From positions 290,975 through 354,974 of the forward strand of contig JAQTLX010000002.1 in assembly GCA_028714695.1 (NCBI GenBank): a stretch of 64,000 nt of DNA, read 5' to 3'. This stretch comes from Ignavibacteria bacterium. GTDB lineage: Bacteria > Bacteroidota > Ignavibacteria > Tepidaquicellales > Tepidaquicellaceae. The notes under the pieces are model-generated. The model saw only the letters and a program-made list of their open reading frames with translations, did no database searches and was not told the DNA's origin. Below are positions 37,570 to 44,985 of the stretch, one piece after another (positions within the stretch are counted from its first letter, which is position 1; each line of letters opens with the position of its first letter). A program made the position numbers and the translations under genes.

Positions 37570-38450
37570 TGAAAAGAATTGTTTTACTGCTAATTGTAAT
37601 TTCTTTATTTTCCTGTAAGAATCCCGGAAAAGGTAACTTAGAAGTTGAATTGAAAGACGATTTGGGAAAATCGTTCAAAATAGACAGAAGTCCCGAAAAA
37701 GTTATATCGCTTGCACCAAGTATTACGGAGATTATTTATTTCATCGGTGCGGATTCACGGCTTGCCGGTGTTACAAAGTATTGCGACTATCCTCCCGAAG
37801 CAAAGAATAAAACGATAATTGGAGGGCTGCTTGACCCCAATCTTGAACTGATTTCGCAGATAAAGCCCGACTTAATCTTTTTAACTACCGAGGGCAATTC
37901 GCAGATGACATATAAATCATTGACCGATATCGGCTATAAAGTATTTGTAATGAACCCAAGAAATATTGATGATATTGTAATAACGATGGAAAAACTGAAT
38001 AAAATATTAAATCCTCCGGGCGGCGGGAATAAAATTTCCGAATTCAAAAAAAGTATTCAGGCGTATAAGGATAATCCGAAAACCAACTCCACATATGCTG
38101 CATTTCTTTCTGTAAAACCATTGATTACATTCAATGATAATACTTTTATCGGAGATATCTTTAAGCAATCAGGATTTAATAATTTATTCGGAAAAGAGAA
38201 ACTTGATTATCCGGGAATTTACGAAGAGGATATTTTACTAAAAAATCCGGATTATTTATTTGTGCTGTCCGATACTTCTCTCGCTGCGCATCAGCGATTA
38301 AATGATGAAATAGGGAACAGATTTAACGATATAAAAGCGTATAAAGAAAAGAAATTCTATTATCTGGATGAAAATGTATTCTCGAGACCGGGTCCGAGAG
38401 TACTTGATGCGTTGAAAAAACTATATGAAGTTAAAAATATCGGGAATTAA
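37569..38450 (+). CDS. BtuF-like ABC transporter substrate-binding lipoprotein
   Basis: A 293-residue lipoprotein (lipobox LFSC, Cys16) of the periplasmic binding family that serves vitamin B12 or iron-siderophore ABC importers. The opening VISLAPSITEIIYFIGA and GGLLDPNLELI are BtuF-like. No permease or ATPase gene is in the window. Cobalamin import would fit the B12-dependent mutase at the left end, but the ligand is inferred. Confidence 0.85.
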   Translation: MKRIVLLLIVISLFSCKNPGKGNLEVELKDDLGKSFKIDRSPEKVISLAPSITEIIYFIGADSRLAGVTKYCDYPPEAKNKTIIGGLLDPNLELISQIKPDLIFLTTEGNSQMTYKSLTDIGYKVFVMNPRNIDDIVITMEKLNKILNPPGGGNKISEFKKSIQAYKDNPKTNSTYAAFLSVKPLITFNDNTFIGDIFKQSGFNNLFGKEKLDYPGIYEEDILLKNPDYLFVLSDTSLAAHQRLNDEIGNRFNDIKAYKEKKFYYLDENVFSRPGPRVLDALKKLYEVKNIGN

Positions 38451-38767
38451 GATGCTTCTTTATTAATCAGAGGATTTTGGTTAATGATTTTAGAATAATT
38501 TGTGCGTATTTCGTTAAAATTGATTTTTGAGTTTTTATTAAGTGTGTTTTCCTGATTTTGAAATGAAAACATCTTTGTAAGAGATAAATAAAACTTATAA
38601 AGTAAATTATCGATTTCCACCTGTTCTTCGTTTGTCACTTCGCTTAACTCTTCAATGTTAATATTTTTCAGGCAATCATTATTCTTACGGATCTGGTTTT
38701 CGATATCGTAGTTAAGAAGACAAGAAAATTCCTGAAATAATGTTTTTTGTATATTCAAAATGTCCAT
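38447..38767 (-). CDS. Hypothetical small helical protein
   Basis: A 106-residue, Asn/Glu/Lys-rich, helix-predicted protein. It converges with the BtuF-like gene with a 4-bp overlap of stops. No recognised motif. Coding status is moderate: ATG start, reasonable codon use, but no homologs known to me. Confidence 0.4.
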   Translation of the reverse strand: MDILNIQKTLFQEFSCLLNYDIENQIRKNNDCLKNINIEELSEVTNEEQVEIDNLLYKFYLSLTKMFSFQNQENTLNKNSKINFNEIRTNYSKIINQNPLINKEAS

Positions 38768-38945
38768 CCTTGTGGTATTTATTTATTACTATGTTTAGCA
38801 AAATGTGTACCAAAAAAAGATTCGATTTTACTCTAATTTCGGCATTCGCAATCCAAAAATCATAGTATCCATGCTTCCTTTATAATTAAAAGGTTTATTT
38901 TTTGCGTCATCAGATGTGTTTTTCCGTAAATTTTACTGTTAAATT

Positions 38946-38960
38946 TGGCACGAGTATTGA
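38946..38960 (+). promoter_or_regulatory. Second sigma54-like site (imperfect -12)
   Basis: TGGCACGAGTATTGA matches TGGCACG-N4-TTGC except that the last base of the -12 element is A. A terminator 85-105 bp downstream (39044-39067) could end a short transcript from it. This could be a small RNA promoter or just a decayed duplicate. Confidence 0.35.
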
Positions 38961-38993
38961 TATTGTTTATATAAACATCAAAGAGTTACAGAA

Positions 38994-39012
38994 TTCAATG
39001 AACTTCATTGAA
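38994..39012. promoter_or_regulatory. Perfect 19-bp palindrome, candidate activator site
   Basis: TTCAATGAACTTCATTGAA is perfectly symmetric around C39003. It lies about 168 bp upstream of the -24 element of the sigma54 promoter, a usual distance for a bacterial enhancer-binding protein. Confidence 0.5.
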
Positions 39013-39043
39013 TAAGGAAAACATAGTGACTACATAAAATTAA

Positions 39044-39067
39044 GTAGTGATAGCACTACGTTTTTTT
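39044..39067 (+). terminator. Intrinsic terminator upstream of the operon
   Basis: GTAGTG pairs with CACTAC around ATAG, followed by G and seven T residues. No plus-strand gene ends immediately before it. It may end read-through from the BtuF-like gene or a short RNA from the 38946 site. Confidence 0.75.
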
Positions 39068-39168
39068 GTATTTTTTGAAAGAATCTTCTCTAAAAAAAAT
39101 TATAAAGATTTCTCCTAACTATCTTATTTTTTACTGCTTTAAAAAATAATTCCAAAATCTCTGCTATT

Positions 39169-39184
39169 CGGCACGGTAATTGCA
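39169..39184 (+). promoter_or_regulatory. Sigma54 (-24/-12) promoter of the NfrA/NfrB/WecB-like operon
   Basis: CGGCACGGTAATTGCA carries GG at 39170-39171 and GC at 39182-39183 with exactly 10 bp between, and matches GGCACG-N4-TTGC. Expected transcription start is about 39195, leaving a short leader with the AAAGGG ribosome site (39211-39216). Sigma54 requires an ATP-driven activator, so expression should be conditional. Confidence 0.65.
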
Positions 39185-39221
39185 AAATGCTTGATAAGTT
39201 TTAAATTAAGAAAGGGTAGAT

Positions 39222-40913
39222 TTGAACAAGGTATATATATATACGGCGTTTTTAATTATTATTGCATTAGCAGTATTAAGTTCTAAAGCGAACTCACAAG
39301 TCCTCAACGAATCCACAAACAGCGATACAGAACTGCTTAATCAGGGTTATGCTTATATCAACAGCAATCAATATGAAGATGCAATCTCTTCGTTTAATAC
39401 ATATCTGAAATCAAATCCAAACGACGTAAAAGTTAACCTGCAACTCGGTTATCTGTATTCGAATATGCATGATTATGAAAAAGCATATGAAAAATTCAAA
39501 TTCGTTTCAGAGAATTCAACAAATTCTGACGAAGCAGAAAAAGCAAAGATTTCGATGTCCTACATAAATCAACTGATTAAGGAATCGGAAAAGAAGGATT
39601 CGACTAAAATAAAAAATGATTTGGTTGACAAAGGTTATTACTTTATCAACAATAAACAATACGATGATGCAATAAATGCATTTGAAACATATCTTTTAAC
39701 GAATCCGGGCGACACAAAAGTCAATTTGCAACTTGGGTATTTATACAGTCAGAAACAAAATTATGATAAGGCAAACGATAAATTCAAATATGTATCCGAA
39801 AATTCGAATAACACGGAAGACGTTGAAAATGCCAAAACAGCAATGCTGAATATAAAAGGACTTTTGAAGAATACAAATCCGGGTTTGACGCCTTCAAAAG
39901 ATTCACTGAATAACAATATAAACGGCAGCGGAACTGAATTGTTGAACAAGGGATATGATTATGTCAACAAAAAACAATACAGCGAGGCTATAGCGGTGTT
40001 TAAAACATATTTGATTTCGAACCCCGGGGATACAAAAATCAATATGCAGTTGGGTTATTTATACAGTGAAACGAAAAGTTATGAAAATGCATACGACAGA
40101 TTTTCATATGTCGCTGAAAATTCAACAAATCCGGATGAAGTTGACAAGTCGAGAACATCGATGTGGTATATGAGAGATTTAATGATTCGAAATGCAAAGT
40201 CATCTTTCGATTTGTATTTCTATAATATGTTCGATTCTTATTATCACAATTATGTTTCTAATCTGCTTGCGCATATCAATTTCAAACTGACAAAAGGAAT
40301 TTATGCCGGACCGTATGTTGAAACGTACCTTGATTCGAAATCATCAGCGGATAACATTATAAACGACAGATTCTTCGATATCGGAGGATTCACGAAATTC
40401 CAGTTAACCGACTATATGAATCTGGAAGTAAGAGTCGGTTATGTAAGAGAAATTGATAAGAAAATTAACAGCGTCAGTTTCAAACCGATATTATCTCTCG
40501 GCACCAGACTCGGAAATGCAAGTTTCTACAAAGACAGAAAAACAAGCAAAACAGAGAATTTTTATTTCGACATATACGGCGTCGGATTGTATGATTACAA
40601 GTTCCGAAACGTATTTGCGATGTTACAATTAAAAGAAGTCCTCCGCTATATGACCGGCGGTTATTCATACATGGAATTTTACACCAAGCAGGAAGCATCG
40701 CTCGATTCCAAGCAGTTATATTATAATAACTATCTTGATTTCGGAGCGGGAATCGCTTTCAAACCAAATTTAGTAAGTTTTCCGACATTATTCGTTGAAG
40801 CCGTAAGCAGAAATTTTCTCGTCGATGAAAACGGAGTATGGCTTAACGGTAGTTTCAAAAGTATTTTTCAGTTTAGAGGGGGTTTTATAATTTACTTTAA
40901 TACAAAATTATGA
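39222..40913 (+). CDS. NfrA-like outer-membrane protein with TPR repeats
   Basis: A 563-residue exported protein: signal peptide (residues about 1-26, KANSQ), three homologous TPR-containing modules (about 34-115, 125-215, 225-315; each with GY..(I/V)N..QY..AI..F..YL..NP.D.K), then a beta-barrel-like C-terminal half. TPR followed by a barrel is the layout of NfrA and other exopolysaccharide exporters such as PgaA. The start is a TTG at 39222, supported by AAAGGG 5-6 bp upstream and a leader nearly identical to that of 42439. It overlaps the next gene by 4 bp (ATGA). The NfrA assignment is by layout and context. Confidence 0.72.
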   Translation: MNKVYIYTAFLIIIALAVLSSKANSQVLNESTNSDTELLNQGYAYINSNQYEDAISSFNTYLKSNPNDVKVNLQLGYLYSNMHDYEKAYEKFKFVSENSTNSDEAEKAKISMSYINQLIKESEKKDSTKIKNDLVDKGYYFINNKQYDDAINAFETYLLTNPGDTKVNLQLGYLYSQKQNYDKANDKFKYVSENSNNTEDVENAKTAMLNIKGLLKNTNPGLTPSKDSLNNNINGSGTELLNKGYDYVNKKQYSEAIAVFKTYLISNPGDTKINMQLGYLYSETKSYENAYDRFSYVAENSTNPDEVDKSRTSMWYMRDLMIRNAKSSFDLYFYNMFDSYYHNYVSNLLAHINFKLTKGIYAGPYVETYLDSKSSADNIINDRFFDIGGFTKFQLTDYMNLEVRVGYVREIDKKINSVSFKPILSLGTRLGNASFYKDRKTSKTENFYFDIYGVGLYDYKFRNVFAMLQLKEVLRYMTGGYSYMEFYTKQEASLDSKQLYYNNYLDFGAGIAFKPNLVSFPTLFVEAVSRNFLVDENGVWLNGSFKSIFQFRGGFIIYFNTKL

Positions 40914-42379
40914 TATACGAAATATTTCAAATATTGCTTTGGGTGACCGCCATTATGCTGTTCATTAGCGGCATCGATGACCTTTACCTTGATGTACTGT
41001 ACTGGCTTCAGAGAAGAAAATATAAAAAGAAAATGCCTGATTTTTCGGAAATGTTCGATAAACCTGAAAAACCTATTGCAATTTTCTTAGGTGCATGGAA
41101 AGAGTCTCCGGTTATCGGAAGAACACTAAGTTATGCGATAAGAAACCTCAACTATACAAATTTCAGATTTTTTGTAGGTGTTTATCCGAATGATCCTGAT
41201 ACTTTGAGAGTTGTACAGGAAATATCAAGAAAAGACGCCAGAGTGATTCCATGTGTTAACAGCCAGAACGGTCCTACAACAAAAGCCGACAATCTTAATT
41301 GTCTGTTCTCGGGTGTAGGAGAATACGAAAAACGTTACGGTCAGTTTGAAGTTATACTCGTTCATGATGCCGAGGATTTCATTCATCCGAATTCATTGAA
41401 GTTGTATAATTTCCTTCTCGGATACAAAGGTTATCATGCGGTACAGATTCCCGTAATTCCGATTAAAAGCAGTCTTGGAAAATTATTCCATAGAACTTAC
41501 TGCGACGCTTTTGCGGAAGTCCATACAAAGGATATGATAGTAAGACAGGCTATGGGTACGTTTATACCTTTCGCGGGCACGGGAATGGGATTCCACAGGA
41601 AAACATTCAACTATCTTGAGAAATACAACTGGGACCTTGAAACTGCCAAGAGGCATAGAAGCGAAATGGATGATCCATTTAACGTTGAATCAAAGAAAGA
41701 CGTTATCGCGGAAGCGGAAACAAAATTCTCCGAAGATGATTTTGTTTTTTCGAACGATGAAAGCCAGAGGTCGGGAATATATATCAACGAAACAAGTTAT
41801 CACGATGATCCGTTCGTAAGTCTCAATGACGACCATGTACAGCCGGGAAGCAAAAAAGTCCCTGAATCAATCAAGGGTTATACATTCATGTTTCTCGCTA
41901 TGGTACTCGGATGGATATCATTCCTGATTTATACGGGAAATACTGAAGCAAGCCAGGAAAATATGATTACTGACGCGCAGGTCATTGAAAAATTCAATCT
42001 TGCTCCGAGCGAATTGAAAGCAAGTGAATTAACAAACAGCGTATCCGCGAATCTTGAAAAGGAAATGAACAGTTCCAGAATTATCAAAGACGGTATTATC
42101 AGTGTAAGCAACGGATTCTCCGATGAAAAATATAACGTTCTTTATATAAAGGACAAAAATGACAAGTTTATAATTCAGGAATCCGTCTGGAGTTCTGAAG
42201 AGGCTGCAAAAAGCAGAGTTGAAGTTCTCAATACTACGGAATACTTCAACAACAAATCAATAGAAATACAGGATGTCAACAGCAACGGCGCTTTGATTTA
42301 TAAAGTGTTCATATCCGGTTACAAATCAATAGACGAAGCAAGACTGGATGTTGCAAAAATTAAAAAACAGGTACAATAA
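40910..42379 (+). CDS. NfrB-like glycosyltransferase, N-terminal half fused to TM-SPOR
   Basis: A 489-residue membrane protein. Residues 1-240 match the first half of NfrB-type family 2 glycosyltransferases: membrane-proximal helix with ISGIDDLYLD (19-28), PIAIFLGAWKES, VGVYPNDPD, GPTTKADNLN, the metal/nucleotide motif HDAED (152-156) and FAGTGMGFHRK (221-231). Then the domain stops: an acidic linker (240-320), a membrane segment (324-341) and a C-terminal SPOR domain (about 408-487, KFIIQESVWSSEEAA to YKVFISGYKSIDEARLDVA) follow. The acceptor motifs TED and QxxRW are missing and occur in the next gene. Predicted to function only with it. No c-di-GMP-binding MshEN-type domain is visible. Confidence 0.85.
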   Translation: MIYEIFQILLWVTAIMLFISGIDDLYLDVLYWLQRRKYKKKMPDFSEMFDKPEKPIAIFLGAWKESPVIGRTLSYAIRNLNYTNFRFFVGVYPNDPDTLRVVQEISRKDARVIPCVNSQNGPTTKADNLNCLFSGVGEYEKRYGQFEVILVHDAEDFIHPNSLKLYNFLLGYKGYHAVQIPVIPIKSSLGKLFHRTYCDAFAEVHTKDMIVRQAMGTFIPFAGTGMGFHRKTFNYLEKYNWDLETAKRHRSEMDDPFNVESKKDVIAEAETKFSEDDFVFSNDESQRSGIYINETSYHDDPFVSLNDDHVQPGSKKVPESIKGYTFMFLAMVLGWISFLIYTGNTEASQENMITDAQVIEKFNLAPSELKASELTNSVSANLEKEMNSSRIIKDGIISVSNGFSDEKYNVLYIKDKNDKFIIQESVWSSEEAAKSRVEVLNTTEYFNNKSIEIQDVNSNGALIYKVFISGYKSIDEARLDVAKIKKQVQ

Positions 42380-42438
42380 TTAATACTGTACCGTACAAGG
42401 GTACAAAAAAAAGGTTTTAAATAAGAAAGGGTAAATTT

Positions 42439-43791
42439 ATGACTCCGTCAAAAGATCAAAACATCTTTTCGGAAAAAGATGAGAACATGTCAAACGGCGA
42501 TGCAAGAAAAACACCGTCAATTGATAACAAGATATCGGAAATAGAAGATAGGATAAAGAATTTATACGAAAAGAGCATACCGGACTTTATTAACGTAAAC
42601 ACTGCAAAAAAAGAGGAAGAATCTTTTCTCAGGAAAAAACTTGAAGTCGTCAGCGATAACATCAAACAGATATCCGGCGAAGTCAGAACAACCGCTCCCG
42701 AACAGAAATCGGCAGAAGTCAGAAAAACCACTCTCGCAGGCGCAAATGAATATGATTACCTGCCTGAAGGTCCTCAATCCGATACCCTTGAAAGAACAAT
42801 CGAAGATATTGAAAAAAAGATAGAAAGTCTGAACAATCTTACCGCCGAATATAAATCTTTAAAGGATCCGATGCCCGTATCAAACGATAAAGATTTGTCA
42901 AAGAAAGTTTTCAATAACTTCTATAAAGATGATGAAATAATCGGAAATAAAGACAACGTTGTAAAAGACAAACTTGAAAGAATTGACGAACAAATCAAAG
43001 AGTTAAAAAATAGTATCTCATCACTTCATACGGCGCAGAGGGTAACGCATTCATCGGTTGTTGAAGAGAGACTTAAAAGCATAGAAGAAAAACTTACCGA
43101 AGAAGACAAATCCGGGAAACAAAAAGTTGTTCCTCACGGCGCGATTACACTTCGTCCGAAATCAAAAAAAGAAGGATTGTTCAACGATGTGAACCTTACC
43201 GAGGACTATGAACTCGGATTCAGATTCTATCAGTTGGGTTTCAAGACGGGTTTCTTTAACGTTAAACTGGACAGAGACGACGAAGCATCAAGAATCGCGA
43301 CAGCGGAATTTTTCCCGAACACGTTCTGGTCATCCGTAAAGCAAAGATCAAGATGGGTTGCGGGAATCGTTTTCCAGAACTGGAAGGCCCACAAATGGGC
43401 TGGAAATCTTTCAACAAAATATTTCCTGTTCAGGGACAGAAAATCAATTTTCAGTTTCTTCAGCGCGTTCCTTTCAAATATTGTTATTGTATATTTCATA
43501 TATTCAATAGTCAGCAAACTGATGGGGTGGCCGCACGTTAATTCACTCGTGGGACACAGTTCGGTATTATGGTATCTTATGATTGCAAATCTGTTCTTCA
43601 TGATTTCCAGACTTTCGCACAGATTCGTATTTACGTACAACTGGTACGGATTCAGATATGCATTCTTCAGCATTTTCAGGCTTCCGCTGGATACTATTAT
43701 CAATTTCTTTGCCATTGCCCGTTCGCTGAACGTGTATAAAAACACAAAAACAAAAACGAAGGCAGTTTGGGATTCAACATCACACTATTAA
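42439..43791 (+). CDS. NfrB-like glycosyltransferase, C-terminal half with coiled-coil N-terminus
   Basis: A 450-residue protein. Residues about 25-225 are hydrophilic and coiled-coil-rich (KISEIEDRIKNLYEK, LERIDEQIKELKNSIS, EERLKSIEEKL). From 247 the second half of the glycosyltransferase resumes: FNDVNLTEDYELGFRF with TED at 254-256, FFPNTFWSSV, QRSRW at 302-306, then RDRKSIFSF and three membrane segments (about 337-362, 374-395, 405-428). The frame differs from the upstream gene, and a 59-bp spacer with AAAGGG precedes its ATG, so it is a separate gene, not a frameshift artefact of a few bases. The coiled coil could bind the first half or a regulator. Confidence 0.85.
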   Translation: MTPSKDQNIFSEKDENMSNGDARKTPSIDNKISEIEDRIKNLYEKSIPDFINVNTAKKEEESFLRKKLEVVSDNIKQISGEVRTTAPEQKSAEVRKTTLAGANEYDYLPEGPQSDTLERTIEDIEKKIESLNNLTAEYKSLKDPMPVSNDKDLSKKVFNNFYKDDEIIGNKDNVVKDKLERIDEQIKELKNSISSLHTAQRVTHSSVVEERLKSIEEKLTEEDKSGKQKVVPHGAITLRPKSKKEGLFNDVNLTEDYELGFRFYQLGFKTGFFNVKLDRDDEASRIATAEFFPNTFWSSVKQRSRWVAGIVFQNWKAHKWAGNLSTKYFLFRDRKSIFSFFSAFLSNIVIVYFIYSIVSKLMGWPHVNSLVGHSSVLWYLMIANLFFMISRLSHRFVFTYNWYGFRYAFFSIFRLPLDTIINFFAIARSLNVYKNTKTKTKAVWDSTSHY

Positions 43792-43840
43792 TAAATATAT
43801 TTCAAAGCATATTAATTAATTAAAAAAGATAAGATAAGAA

Positions 43841-44974
43841 ATGAAAAGCGGGGAAAAAAAGAATATTCTGATAGTTCTGGGTACAAGACCGGAGATAATA
43901 AAACTTTTCGTACTTTACCGTGAACTCAAAAAATCAAAAGAATTTAATCCGATATTATTCAATTCTGCGCAGCAGACAATTTCAGAGGATATCCTTTCAT
44001 ACCTCGATTTGAAGTTTGATATGTCGGCGGAAGAAATTCCAAACAGAAGCGCTGATCTGGAATTATTTATTGCGCATCTGATGAAAGATCTGAATACGAA
44101 ATTCGTGAAAGGCGAATCAGGATTCAAAGTGAACGATATTTCGGGAGTTGTTGTTCAAGGTGATACGGTATCGGCATATACCGGTGCCATCTGGGGATTC
44201 CTTAATGAAATCCCCGTGTTTCACGTCGAAGCGGGTCTGCGTACTTTTGACCATCAGAATCCATTCCCCGAAGAGTTTTTCAGAGAATCTGTCGGCAGAG
44301 TTGCAAGTTTGAATTTCTGTCCGACACACATAAGTTACGGCAATCTGATTAGAGAAGGAATAAATGAATCAAAGTGCTTTATTGTGGGGAATACAATAAA
44401 CGATGCAATTGTGACATTAATAAATGAAAATAAAATAAAAGATTATTCTTCGGAAGATTACATATTAAGTACTCTTCACAGAAGAGAAAACTGGGATAAA
44501 GTTCAGGACTATTCGAAAATTCTGAACAAACTTTTAAACGAGAAAAAAACATCGAGAAAAATTATACATTTACTGCATCCGAATCCTGCAATAAGAAAGA
44601 GTTTTTACGGAGGATTAAACGGAAATACAAACGAAAATCTTGTCATTAACGATCCTGTTAATGATTATTTCCAGATGCTTGGTATGGTCAGAAATGCTCA
44701 TACTATCATTTCAGACTCGGGCGGTCTGCAGGAAGAATCATTGTTCTTTAATATTCCCTGCGGAATTATGAGAAAAGTAACGGAAAGACCCGAAGTACTT
44801 TCTAAAAACGCAAAACTTCTGAATTTTGATTTCGCGGAAGTTTCAAGTTTTATTGATTATTCAGAATATTATAAAAATAACGTTGAAAAAGGGTATGACT
44901 ATACCTTTGGCAGGGGAGATACAAGCGTGAAAATTTATAATATTTTTCTAAATTATTTTAAATTAAAACCTTGA
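43841..44974 (+). CDS. wecB: UDP-N-acetylglucosamine 2-epimerase (non-hydrolysing)
   Basis: A 377-residue WecB/MnaA-type enzyme interconverting UDP-GlcNAc and UDP-ManNAc. Key stretches are GTRPEIIK, VVQGDT (Asp), HVEAGLRT (Glu), PEEFFRE (Glu), TLHRRENW (His) and SDSGGLQEES, so the catalytic residues described for E. coli WecB are retained. The usual AQH near residue 40 reads AQQ. Its place after the split NfrB genes suggests it supplies UDP-ManNAc for the polymer. In E. coli this enzyme is shared with enterobacterial common antigen synthesis. The symbol reflects the family. Confidence 0.9.
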   Translation: MKSGEKKNILIVLGTRPEIIKLFVLYRELKKSKEFNPILFNSAQQTISEDILSYLDLKFDMSAEEIPNRSADLELFIAHLMKDLNTKFVKGESGFKVNDISGVVVQGDTVSAYTGAIWGFLNEIPVFHVEAGLRTFDHQNPFPEEFFRESVGRVASLNFCPTHISYGNLIREGINESKCFIVGNTINDAIVTLINENKIKDYSSEDYILSTLHRRENWDKVQDYSKILNKLLNEKKTSRKIIHLLHPNPAIRKSFYGGLNGNTNENLVINDPVNDYFQMLGMVRNAHTIISDSGGLQEESLFFNIPCGIMRKVTERPEVLSKNAKLLNFDFAEVSSFIDYSEYYKNNVEKGYDYTFGRGDTSVKIYNIFLNYFKLKP

Positions 44975-44985
44975 GGAGAGGCAAA

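Larger units (their letters stand above)
38768..39221. other. Regulatory spacer before the exopolysaccharide operon
   Basis: A 454-bp spacer packed with signals: a near-consensus sigma54-like site (38946-38960), a perfect 19-bp palindrome (38994-39012), an intrinsic terminator (39044-39067) and a consensus sigma54 promoter (39169-39184). No ORF is evident. Confidence 0.6.

Noticed and set aside
43230-43745. 171-residue minus-strand ORF
   Set aside because: Antisense shadow of the second glycosyltransferase half, which has clear family motifs.
40910-43791. Single glycosyltransferase gene broken by a sequencing frameshift
   Set aside because: About 1.5 kb with distinct domains, a separate ribosome site and intact frames lies between the halves; a base error cannot explain it.
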